From Pseudomonas baetica (GTDB lineage: Bacteria; Pseudomonadota; Gammaproteobacteria; Pseudomonadales; Pseudomonadaceae), in contig NZ_JAIHLQ010000008.1 of NCBI RefSeq assembly GCF_019733355.1, positions 124,001 to 188,000 on the forward strand: DNA of 64,000 bases, written 5' to 3'. The notes below the pieces were generated by a model that did no database searches, was not told the origin of the DNA, and was given only the letters and a program-made list of their open reading frames with translations. Position numbers and translations under genes: made by a program. Shown piece by piece: positions 32,629-43,151 of this stretch (position 1 is its first letter; each line of letters opens with the position of its first letter).

Positions 32629-33384
32629 ATGCGTCGCCCTATGGTAGCTGGTAACTGGAAGATGCACGGTACCCGCGCCAGCGTCGCTGAGCTGATCAAC
32701 GGGCTTCGTCATCTGGCCTTGCCAAGCGGTGTTGATGTCGCGGTATTCCCGCCTTGCTTGTATATCAATCAAGTGATTGATGGCTTGAAAGGCAAGTCGA
32801 TCTCGGTCGGCGCGCAGAACTCTGCGGTGGAGTCCATGCAAGGTGCGCTGACTGGTGAAATTGCGCCGAGTCAGTTGATGGATGCAGGCTGTTCCCTTGT
32901 GCTTGTCGGGCACTCCGAGCGCCGCCAGATTATGGGTGAGCGAGACGGGATGCTGAATCGCAAGTTCGCAGCGGCGCAGGCATGTGGCTTGATTCCGGTG
33001 TTGTGTATAGGGGAAACCCTGGAGCAGCGCGAAGCCGGTAAAACTCTTGAAGTTGTCGGGCGTCAGCTTGGCAGTATCATTGAGGAGTTGGGTGTAGGTG
33101 CCTTTGCCAAGGCAGTAATAGCTTACGAGCCGGTCTGGGCTATTGGCACCGGACTGACTGCAACACCGCAACAGGCGCAGGATGTGCATAAGGCCATTCG
33201 GGAGCAGTTGGCGGCAGAGAATTCTGAAGTCGCACGAGGTGTGCGGCTTCTATACGGCGGCAGCGTGAAGGCGGCCAATGCGGTCGAACTGTTCGGCATG
33301 CCGGATATCGATGGGGGGCTCATTGGTGGAGCTTCCCTGAATGCAGATGAGTTCGGTGCGATTTGTCGCGCCGCGGGAAACTGA
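32629..33384 (+). CDS. tpiA: Triosephosphate isomerase
   Basis: A 251-residue TIM barrel: [11 protein letters not shown] at the N-terminus (substrate Lys), catalytic His in [11 protein letters not shown], catalytic Glu in [12 protein letters not shown], and the phosphate-binding [11 protein letters not shown]. It interconverts dihydroxyacetone phosphate and glyceraldehyde-3-phosphate. It sits between glmM and secG with only five bases before secG, a conserved gammaproteobacterial order. Confidence 0.98.
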   Translation: MRRPMVAGNWKMHGTRASVAELINGLRHLALPSGVDVAVFPPCLYINQVIDGLKGKSISVGAQNSAVESMQGALTGEIAPSQLMDAGCSLVLVGHSERRQIMGERDGMLNRKFAAAQACGLIPVLCIGETLEQREAGKTLEVVGRQLGSIIEELGVGAFAKAVIAYEPVWAIGTGLTATPQQAQDVHKAIREQLAAENSEVARGVRLLYGGSVKAANAVELFGMPDIDGGLIGGASLNADEFGAICRAAGN

Positions 33385-33388
33385 AAAA

Positions 33389-33775
33389 ATGCTGGAAACA
33401 GTCGTAGTCGTTTTTCATCTGCTGGGTGCATTGGGCGTAGTTGCTCTGGTTTTGCTGCAGCAGGGTAAGGGTGCGGACGCTGGTGCGTCTTTCGGAGCAG
33501 GTGCTTCAAATACTGTGTTCGGAAGCCAAGGTTCCTCTACCTTTCTTAGTAAGTTTACTGCTATACTTGCCGCCGGTTTCTTCATAACCAGCTTGGGGTT
33601 AGGTTACTTTGCTAAAGAGAAAGCTCATGAGCTGACTCAAGCAGGTTTGCCAGATCCAGCAGTGTTGGAAGTGCCTAAGCAGCAACAACCGGCTTCTGAT
33701 GATGTACCGGTGCTTCAAGAGCAAAAGTCGGCTACTCCAGCGACTGACGTACCTCCAGCTCAAGAGCAGAAGTGA
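33389..33775 (+). CDS. secG: Preprotein translocase subunit SecG
   Basis: A 128-residue SecG. Two membrane helices (residues 3-20 and about 53-72) flank the conserved loop [26 protein letters not shown] soluble tail of some 50 residues rich in Gln, Pro and Ala ([11 protein letters not shown]...PAQEQK) follows, longer than in E. coli but usual in pseudomonads. SecG aids SecYE-SecA protein export at the inner membrane. The ATG lies five bases after the tpiA stop, and tRNA-Leu starts 22 bases after the secG stop. Confidence 0.95.
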   Translation: MLETVVVVFHLLGALGVVALVLLQQGKGADAGASFGAGASNTVFGSQGSSTFLSKFTAILAAGFFITSLGLGYFAKEKAHELTQAGLPDPAVLEVPKQQQPASDDVPVLQEQKSATPATDVPPAQEQK

Positions 33776-33797
33776 GAAGAGTTTCAAACGTAGTTTT

Positions 33798-33883
33798 GCC
33801 GAGGTGGTGGAATTGGTAGACACGCAACCTTGAGGTGGTTGTGCCCATAGGGTGTAGGGGTTCGAGTCCCCTTCTCGGTACCA
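33798..33883 (+). tRNA. tRNA-Leu(GAG)
   Basis: 86 nt, with the long class II variable arm, anticodon GAG at 33832-33834 in the loop TTGAGGT, T-loop GGTTCGAGTCC and encoded CCA. The acceptor arm pairs in full counting G-U pairs. The place downstream of secG is conserved. Confidence 0.97.
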
Positions 33884-33892
33884 ATTAGTCAA

Positions 33893-33917
33893 GAGAGCCC
33901 GCTGTTGCGGGCTTTCT
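33893..33917 (+). terminator. Terminator after tRNA-Leu
   Basis: AGCCCGC/GCGGGCT stem with a four-base loop followed by TTCTTG. It separates the tpiA-secG-tRNA-Leu transcript from the metY-nusA-infB unit. Confidence 0.75.
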
Positions 33918-33935
33918 TGCAGGTGGAAGGTTACA

Positions 33936-33964
33936 TTGACCCTGCAAGGGATCGGTCGTATACT
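33936..33964 (+). promoter_or_regulatory. Sigma70 promoter of tRNA-fMet and the nusA-infB operon
   Basis: TTGACC, exactly 17 bp, TATACT, with the tRNA beginning 17 bases after the -10 box. This is the strongest sigma70 match seen in the window. Confidence 0.8.
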
Positions 33965-33980
33965 TCCGCCCCAGCTTTGT

Positions 33981-34057
<77 letters not shown>

Positions 34058-34064
34058 GTTTAAG

Positions 34065-34157
34065 GAGCCCCTTTTAAGGGGCTTTTTGTTAGCTGGACAC
34101 TTTCGACGCCGCTGTTCGGCGGCGTTTCAAGGATGGGCGTTAGGCCCATTTTTTTAT
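34065..34157 (+). terminator. Three successive hairpins between tRNA-fMet and rimP
   Basis: AGCCCC/GGGGCT then TTTTTG (34066-34087); ACGCCGC/GCGGCGT then TT (34106-34127); ATGGGC/GCCCAT then seven T (34133-34157). They probably release most tRNA transcripts while letting some polymerases read on into rimP-nusA-infB, where NusA itself may adjust read-through. Confidence 0.8.
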
Positions 34158-34196
34158 TTTGCATAGCATGCACATATCATGCACTAGGGGGTTCAG

Positions 34197-34655
34197 GTGT
34201 CGAGCAAGCTAGAAGAGTTGCAGGCCTTGCTGGCCCCGGTGGTCGTGGCCCTAGGCTATGAATGCTGGGGTATTGAGTTTTCGGCTCAAGGTCGTCACTC
34301 GATGTTGCGCGTTTATATCGATAAAGAGGGTGGCGTGCTGGTGGACGATTGCGCCATTGTCAGCCGTCAGATCAGCGGTGTGCTGGATGTTGAAGATCCA
34401 ATCTCCGTTGAATACACCCTCGAAGTTTCCTCGCCTGGCATGGAGCGCCCACTGTTCACTCTTGAGCAGTTTGCAAAATTTGCCGGTGAACAAGTGAAGA
34501 TCAAGCTGCGCTCGCCTTTTGAAGGTCGACGCAACTTTCAGGGCCTTCTGCGCGGTGTAGAAGAGCAGGACGTCGTGGTGCAGGTAGATGACCATGAGTT
34601 CCTGTTGCCGATCGATATGATCGACAAGGCCAACATTATTCCCAGTTTTGACTGA
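34197..34655 (+). CDS. rimP: Ribosome maturation factor RimP
   Basis: A 152-residue RimP (YhbC). The N-terminal alpha-beta domain has [24 protein letters not shown] and [19 protein letters not shown] in order; the C-terminal SH3-like domain has [11 protein letters not shown]. Initiation is at GTG 34197, preceded by AGGGGG. It binds the 30S precursor and assists pseudoknot formation and S19/S12 uptake. First protein gene of the rimP-nusA-infB operon. Confidence 0.96.
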   Translation: MSSKLEELQALLAPVVVALGYECWGIEFSAQGRHSMLRVYIDKEGGVLVDDCAIVSRQISGVLDVEDPISVEYTLEVSSPGMERPLFTLEQFAKFAGEQVKIKLRSPFEGRRNFQGLLRGVEEQDVVVQVDDHEFLLPIDMIDKANIIPSFD

Positions 34656-34702
34656 GACGCGGATCCCGCGGATCCAATGGCTTGCGAAAGGCGAGGCGTA
34701 CG

Positions 34703-36184
34703 ATGAGCAAAGAAGTACTGCTGGTTGTTGAGTCGGTATCCAATGAAAAGGGCGTACCGGCAAGCGTAATTTTTGAAGCGCTGGAGCTGGCTCTGGCCAC
34801 TGCTACCAAAAAGCGTTTTGAAGACGAAGTTGACCTGCGTGTGGAAATTAACCGCCACACCGGTTCTTACGAAACTTTCCGTCGCTGGACGGTCGTCGAA
34901 GAAAACGATCTCGACGATCCGGCTATCGAAACCTGGCCGAGCAAGGTTGCTGAAACGCATCCTGGCGCCAATGTCGGCGACGTTGTTGAAGAAAAGATCG
35001 AATCCATAGAGTTCGGCCGCATTGCTGCACAGACTGCCAAGCAAGTCATTGTGCAGAAAGTGCGTGAAGCCGAGCGTGCTCAAGTGGTCGACGCCTATCG
35101 CGAGCGCCTGGGAGAAATCATCTCCGGCACCGTGAAGAAGGTCACCCGCGATAACGTGATCGTCGATCTGGGCAATAACGCTGAAGCGTTGCTGGCCCGT
35201 GAAGACATCATTTCTCGCGAAACTTTCCGTGTCGGCGTGCGTTTGCGTGCGCTGCTCAAGGAAATCCGCACCGAGAACCGCGGCCCGCAGTTGATCCTGT
35301 CGCGTACCGCGCCGGAAATGCTGATCGAGCTGTTCCGTATCGAAGTGCCGGAAATTGCCGAAGGTCTGATCGAAGTCATGGCTGCGTCCCGTGATCCGGG
35401 TTCGCGTGCCAAGATCGCCGTCCGCTCCAAGGACAAACGCATCGACCCGCAGGGCGCTTGCATTGGTATGCGCGGTTCGCGCGTCCAGGCAGTGTCGGGT
35501 GAGTTGGGCGGTGAGCGTGTTGATATCGTCCTGTGGGACGACAACCCGGCTCAGTTCGTGATCAACGCCATGTCCCCGGCCGAGGTTGCGGCAATTATCG
35601 TTGACGAAGATGCCCACGCCATGGACATCGCCGTTGGCGCAGACAATCTGGCTCAGGCCATCGGTCGCGGTGGTCAGAACGTGCGTCTGGCGAGCCAGTT
35701 GACTGGCTGGACCCTGAACGTGATGACCGAATCGGACATCCAGGCTAAGCAGCAAGCAGAAACCGGCGACATCCTGCGCAACTTCATCGACGAGCTGGAA
35801 GTCGACGAAGAGTTGGCACAGGTGCTGGTTGATGAAGGCTTCACCAGCCTGGAAGAGATTGCCTACGTACCGTTGGAAGAAATGCTCAACATCGACGGCT
35901 TTGACGAGGACATCGTCAACGAGCTTCGCGCTCGTGCCAAGGATCGCTTGTTGACCAAAGCCATCGCTACTGAGGAAAAGCTGGCAGACGCCCATCCGGC
36001 CGAAGACCTGCTCTCGCTTGAGGGTATGGACAAGGATTTGGCGATGGAACTGGCGGTGCGCGGCGTAATTACCCGCGAAGACCTGGCCGAGCAGTCTATT
36101 GACGACCTGCTCGACATCGACGGCATTGACGATGATCGTGCCGGCAAGTTGATCATGGCCGCCCGAGCCCATTGGTTCGAGTAA
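34703..36184 (+). CDS. nusA: Transcription termination/antitermination factor NusA
   Basis: A 493-residue NusA: N-terminal RNA polymerase-binding domain (1-125), S1 domain (about 135-200, [24 protein letters not shown]), KH1/KH2 region with [14 protein letters not shown] and [13 protein letters not shown], and two C-terminal acidic repeats (about 360-493) of the kind that bind RNA polymerase alpha and lambda N in E. coli. The start is at [12 protein letters not shown], the family N-terminus. It modulates pausing, intrinsic termination and rRNA antitermination. infB begins 27 bases downstream. Confidence 0.98.
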   Translation: MSKEVLLVVESVSNEKGVPASVIFEALELALATATKKRFEDEVDLRVEINRHTGSYETFRRWTVVEENDLDDPAIETWPSKVAETHPGANVGDVVEEKIESIEFGRIAAQTAKQVIVQKVREAERAQVVDAYRERLGEIISGTVKKVTRDNVIVDLGNNAEALLAREDIISRETFRVGVRLRALLKEIRTENRGPQLILSRTAPEMLIELFRIEVPEIAEGLIEVMAASRDPGSRAKIAVRSKDKRIDPQGACIGMRGSRVQAVSGELGGERVDIVLWDDNPAQFVINAMSPAEVAAIIVDEDAHAMDIAVGADNLAQAIGRGGQNVRLASQLTGWTLNVMTESDIQAKQQAETGDILRNFIDELEVDEELAQVLVDEGFTSLEEIAYVPLEEMLNIDGFDEDIVNELRARAKDRLLTKAIATEEKLADAHPAEDLLSLEGMDKDLAMELAVRGVITREDLAEQSIDDLLDIDGIDDDRAGKLIMAARAHWFE

Positions 36185-36211
36185 TTAGGCGCGGCCTGAG
36201 GAGAGAAGTGC

Positions 36212-38743
36212 ATGACGCAAGTCACGGTGAAACAACTGGCCGATGAGGTCAAAACACCGGTAGAGCGCCTGTTGCAGCAGATGCGTGAGGCAGGTCTGCC
36301 GCACACCGCCGCCGAAGAAAATGTGACTGACAGTGAGAAGCAATCTTTGCTGACTCACTTGAAAAGCAGCCACAAGGCGAAAGTGGAAGAACCACGCAAG
36401 ATCACGCTGCAGCGTAAAACCACCAGCACCCTGCGCGTGGCTGGTAGCAAGAGCATCAGTGTTGAAGTTCGCAAAAAGAAAGTTTTCGTACAGCGTAGCC
36501 CGGAAGAAATCGAAGCCGAGCGCAAGCGTGAACTGGATGAGCGTCGCGCAGTAGAAAATGCTGCGCGTCAGAAGGCTGAAGAAGAAGCCAAGCAGCGCGC
36601 CGAAGAAGAAGCGCGTCGCCAGCCTGCTGCTGCCAAAACCGCTACCAACGACGCCGTTTCGGCGCCGGCTGCAGCTGCCCAACCAGTACGCGAAAGCGCA
36701 CCGGTGGCCGCCGCTGCTCCAGCACCGTCTGCTGACGCTCGTAACAAGCAGAACGAGCAGCGTCGTCCGGACAAACCACGTGCCGACGACAACAATCGTC
36801 GCAGTGGCGGTGGTGACGGCGAGCGTAAAAACGCTCCGCATCGCGCATCGGTCAAAGAAAAAGCGCCAGCGCCACGTGTCGCGCCACGTACTACCGACGA
36901 AGAGAGCGACGGCTTCCGTCGTGGTGGTCGCGGCAAGTCCAAGCTGAAGAAGCGTAACGCTCACGGTTTCCAGAGCCCAACCGGCCCTGTCGTGCGTGAT
37001 GTGCAGATCGGCGAGACCATCACCGTTGGCGATCTCGCCAATCAGATGTCGGTCAAGGCTGCTGAAATCATCAAGTTCATGTTCAAACTGGGTACTCCAG
37101 CGACCATCAACCAGGTGCTTGATCAGGAAACTGCTCAACTGGTAGCCGAAGAACTGGGCCACAAAGTGACCCTGGTCAGCGACACCGCTCTGGAAGATTC
37201 CCTGGCCGAGTCCCTGAAGTTTGAAGGTGAGTCGTTCTCCCGTGCGCCAGTCGTGACCGTAATGGGCCACGTTGACCACGGTAAGACCTCGCTGCTCGAC
37301 TACATCCGTCGTGCCAAGGTTGCTGCTGGCGAAGCCGGCGGTATCACCCAGCACATCGGTGCTTACCACGTTGAAACCGAACGCGGCATGGTCACCTTCC
37401 TTGATACCCCGGGTCACGCCGCGTTTACCGCAATGCGTGCTCGTGGTGCCAAGGCGACCGACATCGTGATTCTGGTTGTTGCAGCCGACGACGGCGTAAT
37501 GCCGCAGACCATTGAAGCTGTTCAGCACGCTGTAGCGGCTGGCGTTCCACTGGTGGTTGCAGTGAACAAGATCGACAAGCCGGGTGCTGATCTTGATCGC
37601 ATCCGCAGCGAACTGTCGGTTCACGGTGTGACGTCGGAAGAGTGGGGCGGTGATACGCCGTTCGTACCGGTTTCGGCGAAAGTCGGTACTGGCGTGGACG
37701 AACTGCTCGAAGCCGTATTGCTGCAGGCTGAAGTTCTCGAACTGAAAGCGACTCCTTCGGCTCCTGGCCGTGGTGTCGTGGTTGAATCGCGTCTCGACAA
37801 AGGTCGTGGCCCGGTTGCAACCGTGCTGGTCCAAGACGGTACCCTGCGCCAAGGCGACATGGTGCTGGTCGGTTCGAACTATGGTCGCGTTCGCGCCATG
37901 CTCGACGAGAACGGCAAGCCAATCAAGGAAGCCGGTCCTTCCATCCCTGTCGAGATTCTCGGCCTGGACGGTACCCCGGACGCTGGCGACGAGATGAGCG
38001 TAGTGGCTGACGAGAAGAAAGCCCGTGAAGTGGCTCTGTTCCGTCAAGGCAAGTTCCGAGAAGTCAAACTGGCTCGCGCTCACGCCGGCAAGCTGGAAAA
38101 CATCTTTGAAAACATGGGTCAGGCTGAGAAGAAGACGCTCAACATTGTCCTCAAATCCGACGTCCGTGGTTCGCTGGAAGCGTTGAACGGCGCCTTGAAT
38201 GGCCTGGGCAACGACGAAGTACAAGTGCGCGTAGTGGGCGGCGGTGTCGGTGGTATCACCGAGTCCGACGCTAACCTGGCACTGGCTTCCAACGCTGTAC
38301 TGTTCGGTTTCAACGTGCGTGCCGATGCTGGCGCACGGAAGATCGTCGAGCAGGAAGGTCTGGATATGCGTTACTACAACGTGATCTACGACATCATCGA
38401 AGACGTCAAGAAAGCCCTGACCGGTATGCTCGGCAGCGATGTTCGCGAGAACATCCTGGGTATCGCCGAGGTGCGTGACGTGTTCCGTTCGCCGAAGTTT
38501 GGCGCGATCGCTGGTTGCATGGTGATCGAAGGTGTTGTGCACCGTAACCGTCCGATCCGTGTACTGCGTGAAGACATCGTTATCTTCGAAGGCGAGCTGG
38601 AATCCCTGCGTCGCTTCAAGGATGACGCTTCCGAAGTACGTGCCGGCATGGAATGCGGTATTGGCGTCAAGAGCTACAACGACGTCAAAGCTGGCGACAA
38701 GATCGAAGTTTACGAGAAGGTTCAGGTTGCTCGCAGCCTCTAA
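36212..38743 (+). CDS. infB: Translation initiation factor IF-2
   Basis: An 843-residue IF-2. It has an N-terminal IF2_N module (1-50), a long charged and Ala/Glu/Arg-rich linker (about 100-260), and a second IF2_N module (about 265-320). The G domain starts at about 347 with [16 protein letters not shown] and NKIDKPG. Domains II-IV follow, ending in the fMet-tRNA-binding C-terminal barrel. GAGGAGAGAAG precedes the ATG. It delivers initiator tRNA to the 30S subunit; the initiator tRNA gene heads the same operon. Confidence 0.98.
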   Translation: MTQVTVKQLADEVKTPVERLLQQMREAGLPHTAAEENVTDSEKQSLLTHLKSSHKAKVEEPRKITLQRKTTSTLRVAGSKSISVEVRKKKVFVQRSPEEIEAERKRELDERRAVENAARQKAEEEAKQRAEEEARRQPAAAKTATNDAVSAPAAAAQPVRESAPVAAAAPAPSADARNKQNEQRRPDKPRADDNNRRSGGGDGERKNAPHRASVKEKAPAPRVAPRTTDEESDGFRRGGRGKSKLKKRNAHGFQSPTGPVVRDVQIGETITVGDLANQMSVKAAEIIKFMFKLGTPATINQVLDQETAQLVAEELGHKVTLVSDTALEDSLAESLKFEGESFSRAPVVTVMGHVDHGKTSLLDYIRRAKVAAGEAGGITQHIGAYHVETERGMVTFLDTPGHAAFTAMRARGAKATDIVILVVAADDGVMPQTIEAVQHAVAAGVPLVVAVNKIDKPGADLDRIRSELSVHGVTSEEWGGDTPFVPVSAKVGTGVDELLEAVLLQAEVLELKATPSAPGRGVVVESRLDKGRGPVATVLVQDGTLRQGDMVLVGSNYGRVRAMLDENGKPIKEAGPSIPVEILGLDGTPDAGDEMSVVADEKKAREVALFRQGKFREVKLARAHAGKLENIFENMGQAEKKTLNIVLKSDVRGSLEALNGALNGLGNDEVQVRVVGGGVGGITESDANLALASNAVLFGFNVRADAGARKIVEQEGLDMRYYNVIYDIIEDVKKALTGMLGSDVRENILGIAEVRDVFRSPKFGAIAGCMVIEGVVHRNRPIRVLREDIVIFEGELESLRRFKDDASEVRAGMECGIGVKSYNDVKAGDKIEVYEKVQVARSL

Positions 38744-38765
38744 CTCGCGCACTTCAGGAGCCGTG

Positions 38766-38810
38766 ATGGTCGGCCGCACTGCAATGTGTGGCGCATCACT
38801 CGGACTCTAA
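38766..38810 (+). CDS. Possible 14-codon leader peptide between infB and rbfA
   Basis: ATG at 38766 has an ideal ribosome binding site (AGGAG, five-base spacing) and opens a 14-residue frame, MVGRTAMCGASLGL, ending with TAA at 38808-38810. A hairpin starts four bases after the stop. The layout is that of a leader peptide before an attenuator, but no amino acid is strongly over-represented. It may be a chance frame. Confidence 0.35.
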   Translation: MVGRTAMCGASLGL

Positions 38811-38814
38811 ACGC

Positions 38815-38849
38815 AACGCCCGGTCTGGCTTCTGTCAGGCCGGGCGTTT
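38815..38849 (+). terminator. Hairpin between infB and rbfA
   Basis: AACGCCCGG-CTG/CAG-CCGGGCGTT stem followed by TTTGCC. The T-run is short, so termination is probably partial; it could set the ratio between infB and the downstream rbfA-truB-rpsO-pnp transcript. Confidence 0.65.
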
Positions 38850-38902
38850 GCCGCTTTCAGACCTTGCGGGTTTCACCGTAGGGCAGTAACAGGTAACAAA
38901 TC

Positions 38903-39304
38903 ATGGCAAAAGAATACAGCCGCACCCAACGTATCGGCGATCAGATGCAGCGTGAGCTGGCCCAACTGATCCGTCGTGAAGTCAAAGATCCGCGCGTCGG
39001 CCTGGTCACCATTACCGCTGTGGAAGTCAGCCGTGACGTCGGTCACGCGAAGATCTTCATCACCGTGATGGGGCAGGACAATGCCGAAGACATCGCGCAA
39101 AGCATCAAGGTACTGAATGCCGCCGCAGGTTTCCTGCGTATGCAATTGGCCCGCGAAATGAAGTTGCGCAGCGTGCCGCAATTGCACTTCCACTACGACG
39201 AAAGCGTCGTGCGTGGTGCGCACCTGTCGGCCCTGATCGAGCGCGCCGTGGCTGAAGACAATCAGCATCCGGCAGTTGCTGAACCTGAAGACACCAAGGA
39301 GTAA
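38903..39304 (+). CDS. rbfA: 30S ribosome-binding factor RbfA
   Basis: A 133-residue KH-like Rbf[28 protein letters not shown] and [18 protein letters not shown] in order, then [14 protein letters not shown]. It binds the 30S neck and helps mature the 16S 5' end; it is a cold-shock factor in E. coli. truB starts four bases after its stop. Confidence 0.97.
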   Translation: MAKEYSRTQRIGDQMQRELAQLIRREVKDPRVGLVTITAVEVSRDVGHAKIFITVMGQDNAEDIAQSIKVLNAAAGFLRMQLAREMKLRSVPQLHFHYDESVVRGAHLSALIERAVAEDNQHPAVAEPEDTKE

Positions 39305-39308
39305 TTCG

Positions 39309-40226
39309 GTGGCTCAGGTCAAACGTATCCGTCGTAACGTCAGCGGTATCATTCTGCTCGACAAGCCGCTGGGGTTCACCTCCAACGCCGCGTTGCAGAA
39401 GGTGCGCTGGTTGCTCAACGCCGAAAAGGCTGGGCATACCGGCAGTCTCGATCCGCTGGCCACTGGCGTTTTGCCGCTGTGCTTCGGCGAGGCCACCAAG
39501 TTTTCGCAATATCTGCTCGATTCCGACAAGGGTTACGAAACCCTGGCGCAACTGGGCAAGACCACCACCACGGCAGATGCCGAAGGTGAGGTTTTGCAGG
39601 AGCGTCCGGTGACCGTTGGTCGCACCGATGTCGAGGCGGTTCTGCCGAAATTTCGCGGTCAAATCAGTCAGATACCGCCGATGTACTCGGCGCTCAAGCG
39701 AGATGGTCAGCCGCTGTACAAGCTGGCTCGTGCAGGCGAAGTAGTGGAGCGCGAACCGCGTTCTGTTACTATTGCGCGCTTGGAATTACTGGCCTTCGAG
39801 GGCGATACTGCGCGCCTTGCGGTGGATTGCAGCAAGGGCACCTATATTCGCACCCTGGTGGAGGATATCGGTGAGCAACTCGGTTGTGGTGCGTACGTCG
39901 CAGAATTGCGCCGTACCCAGGCCGGGCCTTTCACCCTGGCGCAGACCGTGACTCTCGAAGAGCTGGAAGCCGTACATGCCGAAGGCGGCAACGAAGCGGT
40001 CGACCGCTTCCTGATGCCATCGGACAGCGGCCTGCTGGATTGGCCGTTGCTCCACTTCTCTGAAGCGAGTGCGTTCTACTGGCTTAACGGCCAACCGGTT
40101 CGTGCTCCGGATGCTCCGAAGTTCGGCATGGTGCGGGTACAGGATCACAATGGTCGCTTCATCGGTATCGGTGAAGTGAGCGAAGACGGGCGCATCGCGC
40201 CACGTCGCTTGATTCGGTCAGAATGA
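39309..40226 (+). CDS. truB: tRNA pseudouridine-55 synthase
   Basis: A 305-residue Tru[17 protein letters not shown], catalytic Asp in [23 protein letters not shown] (read in order near residue 35-58), and [18 protein letters not shown]-terminal PUA-like domain ends the protein. The GTG at 39309 was chosen as start: AAGGAG overlaps the rbfA stop just upstream and the product has the family length. It makes the T-loop pseudouridine of elongator and initiator tRNAs. Confidence 0.96.
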   Translation: MAQVKRIRRNVSGIILLDKPLGFTSNAALQKVRWLLNAEKAGHTGSLDPLATGVLPLCFGEATKFSQYLLDSDKGYETLAQLGKTTTTADAEGEVLQERPVTVGRTDVEAVLPKFRGQISQIPPMYSALKRDGQPLYKLARAGEVVEREPRSVTIARLELLAFEGDTARLAVDCSKGTYIRTLVEDIGEQLGCGAYVAELRRTQAGPFTLAQTVTLEELEAVHAEGGNEAVDRFLMPSDSGLLDWPLLHFSEASAFYWLNGQPVRAPDAPKFGMVRVQDHNGRFIGIGEVSEDGRIAPRRLIRSE

Positions 40227-40301
40227 CCGGAACCGGCCTGTGTAACAGCAGGTCGGCGAGTGTGGCTGTTAACAGGCACGGTCACGACTCATTTATAGAT
40301 A

Positions 40302-40345
40302 CAGGGATTTGTCCCTGGCCTGTTGAAGCTGTTTCCTTGAAACAG
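40302..40345 (+). promoter_or_regulatory. Hairpins in the rpsO leader
   Basis: CAGGGA/TCCCTG with a four-base loop (40302-40317) and CTGTTTC/GAAACAG with a three-base loop (40329-40345) lie just before the rpsO ribosome binding site. In E. coli S15 represses its own mRNA through a leader structure, so these are candidates for the same role; the folds differ in detail between species. Confidence 0.5.
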
Positions 40346-40368
40346 TTTCCTGATAAAAGGATTGCCTC

Positions 40369-40638
40369 ATGGCTCTCGACGTTCAAGAAAAAGCTCAAAT
40401 CGTTGCTGACTACCAGCAAGCTGTTGGTGACACTGGTTCGCCAGAAGTGCAAGTTGCACTGCTGACCCACAACATCAACAAACTGCAAGGTCACTTCAAG
40501 GCCAACGGTAAAGATCACCACTCCCGTCGTGGTCTGATCCGCATGGTAAACCAGCGCCGCAAGCTGCTGGACTACCTGAAAGGCAAGGATCTGGGTCGTT
40601 ACCAGACTCTGATCGGTCGCCTGGGTCTGCGTCGCTAA
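40369..40638 (+). CDS. rpsO: 30S ribosomal protein S15
   Basis: An 89-residue S15, the usual length, with the helical RNA-binding signature [19 protein letters not shown] and [21 protein letters not shown]. It binds the three-way junction of 16S rRNA early in 30S assembly. AAAAGGATTGCCTC precedes the ATG. It lies between truB and pnp as in E. coli. Confidence 0.98.
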   Translation: MALDVQEKAQIVADYQQAVGDTGSPEVQVALLTHNINKLQGHFKANGKDHHSRRGLIRMVNQRRKLLDYLKGKDLGRYQTLIGRLGLRR

Positions 40639-40673
40639 TCAGCGATTGCGCTATGAGGTTGGTTGTCTGTCAG

Positions 40674-40696
40674 GCGTCAGCGGTTTACCGCTGGCG
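40674..40696 (+). promoter_or_regulatory. Hairpin in the rpsO-pnp spacer
   Basis: CGTCAGCGG/CCGCTGGCG stem with a four-base loop about 140 bases before pnp. In E. coli a pnp leader stem is cut by RNase III and lets PNPase repress its own mRNA; this is a candidate for the same element. No T-run follows. Confidence 0.45.
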
Positions 40697-40833
40697 ACTT
40701 GCAGGCTTCCAGCCTCAAGTTTTATCTGGATACACGTTTTACCCTGGACAGGCGTTGGGCCGACTCCCGACATTGCCCAAGAATTTCGCAAGAAACCAGT
40801 TCCCCCAAGAGCCACAAAAGAAGGTAGGACACC

Positions 40834-42939
40834 GTGAACCCGGTAATCAAAAAATTCCAGTTCGGTCAGTCGACCGTTACCCTCGAGACTGGCCGTATCG
40901 CCCGTCAGGCCTCCGGCGCAGTATTGGTCACCGTTGACGACGACGTCAGCGTATTGGTGACTGTTGTTGGTGCCAAGCAAGCTGATCCGGGCAAGGGCTT
41001 CTTCCCTTTGTCCGTTCACTACCAGGAAAAGACTTACGCTGCCGGTAAGATCCCTGGCGGTTTCTTCAAGCGTGAAGGCCGTCCTTCCGAGAAAGAAACC
41101 CTGACTTCCCGACTGATCGACCGTCCGATCCGTCCGCTGTTCCCAGAAGGTTTCATGAACGAAGTGCAGGTTGTCTGCACCGTCGTTTCCACCAGCAAGA
41201 AGACCGATCCGGACATCGCTGCGATGATCGGTACCTCGGCTGCCCTGGCCATTTCGGGTATCCCGTTTGACGGCCCGATCGGCGCCGCTCGTGTAGCTTT
41301 CCACGAAAGCACCGGCTACCTGCTGAACCCGACTTACGAGCAACAAGCTGCTTCGAGCCTGGACATGGTCGTTGCCGGTACTTCGGACGCTGTGCTGATG
41401 GTTGAGTCGGAAGCCAAAGAGCTGACCGAAGACCAGATGCTGGGCGCGGTACTGTTTGCTCAAGACGAGTTCCAGGTTGTGATCAACGCCGTTAAAGAGC
41501 TGGCTGCCGAAGCTGCCAAGCCAACCTGGACCTGGGCTCCTGCTCTAGAAGCCACCGAGTTGCTGGGCGCGATCCGTGCCGAATTCGGCGAAGCGATCTC
41601 CCAGGCTTACACCATCACCATCAAGGCTGACCGCTACGCACGTCTGGGCGAGCTGAAAGACCAGGTTGTTGCCAAGCTGTCCGGCGAAGAAGGCCAGCCT
41701 TCTGCCAGCGAAGTCAAAGCGGCTTTCGGTGAAATCGAATACCGCACCGTTCGCGAAAACATCGTAAACGGCAAGCCACGTATCGACGGCCGTGACACCC
41801 GCACCGTACGTCCGCTGAACATCGAAGTCGGCGTTCTGCCGAAGACCCACGGTTCGGCTCTGTTCACCCGTGGCGAAACCCAGGCTCTGGTCGTCGCGAC
41901 GCTGGGCACAGCCCGTGACGCACAGCTGTTGGATACCCTGGAAGGCGAGAAAAAAGACCCGTTCATGCTGCACTACAACTTCCCTCCGTTCTCGGTGGGC
42001 GAATGTGGTCGCATGGGTGGCGCAGGTCGTCGTGAAATCGGTCACGGCCGTCTGGCCCGTCGTTCGATTTCGGCCATGCTGCCTGCCGCTGACGTGTTCC
42101 CGTACACCATTCGCGTGGTTTCGGAAATCACTGAATCCAACGGTTCGAGCTCGATGGCTTCCGTTTGCGGCGCTTCCCTGGCCCTGATGGACGCTGGTGT
42201 ACCGATGAAGGCACCGGTTGCCGGTATCGCCATGGGTCTGGTTAAGGAAGGCGAGAAATTCGCAGTCCTGACCGACATCCTGGGCGACGAAGACCACTTG
42301 GGCGACATGGACTTCAAAGTAGCCGGTACTGCCAAAGGCGTTACCGCACTGCAGATGGACATCAAGATCAAGGGCATCACCGAAGAGATCATGGAAATCG
42401 CTCTGGGCCAAGCCCTGGAAGCGCGCCTGAACATCCTCGGTCAGATGAACCAGATCATCGGCCAGTCGCGTACCGAGCTGTCGGCCAACGCTCCGACCAT
42501 GATCGCGATGAAGATCGACACCGACAAGATCCGTGACGTTATCGGTAAAGGTGGCGCGACCATCCGTGCGATCTGTGAAGAAACCAAGGCTTCGATCGAT
42601 ATCGAAGATGACGGTTCGATCAAGATCTTCGGCGAAACCAAGGAAGCGGCTGAAGCAGCTCGTCAGCGCGTTCTGGGTATTACCGCTGAAGCCGAGATCG
42701 GCAAGATCTACGTCGGCAAGGTTGAGCGCATCGTCGACTTCGGTGCATTCGTCAACATCCTGCCGGGCAAGGACGGTCTGGTTCACATTTCGATGCTGAG
42801 CGATGCTCGTGTTGAGAAAGTGACCGACATTCTGAAAGAAGGTCAGGAAGTGGAAGTGCTGGTACTGGACGTGGATAACCGCGGCCGTATCAAGCTGTCC
42901 ATCAAAGACGTGGCAGCTGCCAAGGCTTCGGGCGTTTAA
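40834..42939 (+). CDS. pnp: Polyribonucleotide nucleotidyltransferase (PNPase)
   Basis: A 701-residue PNPase: two RNase PH domains (about 10-225 and 310-540, with [18 protein letters not shown] and [13 protein letters not shown] in order) separated by a helical domain. A KH domain (about 553-610, [15 protein letters not shown]) and an S1 domain (about 620-690, [18 protein letters not shown]) follow. It degrades RNA 3' to 5' by phosphorolysis in the degradosome. Initiation is at GTG 40834 behind AGAAGG. A strong terminator follows. Confidence 0.98.
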   Translation: MNPVIKKFQFGQSTVTLETGRIARQASGAVLVTVDDDVSVLVTVVGAKQADPGKGFFPLSVHYQEKTYAAGKIPGGFFKREGRPSEKETLTSRLIDRPIRPLFPEGFMNEVQVVCTVVSTSKKTDPDIAAMIGTSAALAISGIPFDGPIGAARVAFHESTGYLLNPTYEQQAASSLDMVVAGTSDAVLMVESEAKELTEDQMLGAVLFAQDEFQVVINAVKELAAEAAKPTWTWAPALEATELLGAIRAEFGEAISQAYTITIKADRYARLGELKDQVVAKLSGEEGQPSASEVKAAFGEIEYRTVRENIVNGKPRIDGRDTRTVRPLNIEVGVLPKTHGSALFTRGETQALVVATLGTARDAQLLDTLEGEKKDPFMLHYNFPPFSVGECGRMGGAGRREIGHGRLARRSISAMLPAADVFPYTIRVVSEITESNGSSSMASVCGASLALMDAGVPMKAPVAGIAMGLVKEGEKFAVLTDILGDEDHLGDMDFKVAGTAKGVTALQMDIKIKGITEEIMEIALGQALEARLNILGQMNQIIGQSRTELSANAPTMIAMKIDTDKIRDVIGKGGATIRAICEETKASIDIEDDGSIKIFGETKEAAEAARQRVLGITAEAEIGKIYVGKVERIVDFGAFVNILPGKDGLVHISMLSDARVEKVTDILKEGQEVEVLVLDVDNRGRIKLSIKDVAAAKASGV

Positions 42940-42967
42940 ACACCCCGCAGCGTTAGCGCAATAAAAA

Positions 42968-43000
42968 TGCCTCGCCGTGAAAACGGCGGGGCATTTTTTT
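42968..43000 (+). terminator. Terminator after pnp
   Basis: GCCTCGCCGT/ACGGCGGGGC stem with a four-base loop, followed by seven T. Confidence 0.92.
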
Positions 43001-43070
43001 GTCTGTTGAAATCAACCGTACCAAGCCCCGAGTTGCCGGACCTCAAGAGCGGTGCTAGGTTTAGCCCACC

Positions 43071-43146
43071 GCCCGTGTAGCTCAGCCGGTAGAGCAGCGC
43101 ACTCGTAACGCGAAGGTCGCAGGTTCGATTCCTGTCTCGGGCACCA
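43071..43146 (+). tRNA. tRNA-Thr(CGT)
   Basis: 76 nt with normal D-arm (GCTC/GAGC), anticodon CGT at 43104-43106, T-arm GCAGG/CCTGT with TTCGATT loop, and encoded CCA. Two stem positions do not pair as read: U6-U67 in the acceptor and A31-C39 in the anticodon stem. It still looks functional. Confidence 0.93.
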
Positions 43147-43151
43147 TCTCC

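Noticed and set aside
36185..38779. An 864-codon antisense frame opposite infB, and similar long ones opposite dnaK (17322-19481) and the chemoreceptor (49093-51246)
   Set aside because: Same codon-bias artefact; the sense genes are certain and the antisense products are low-complexity.
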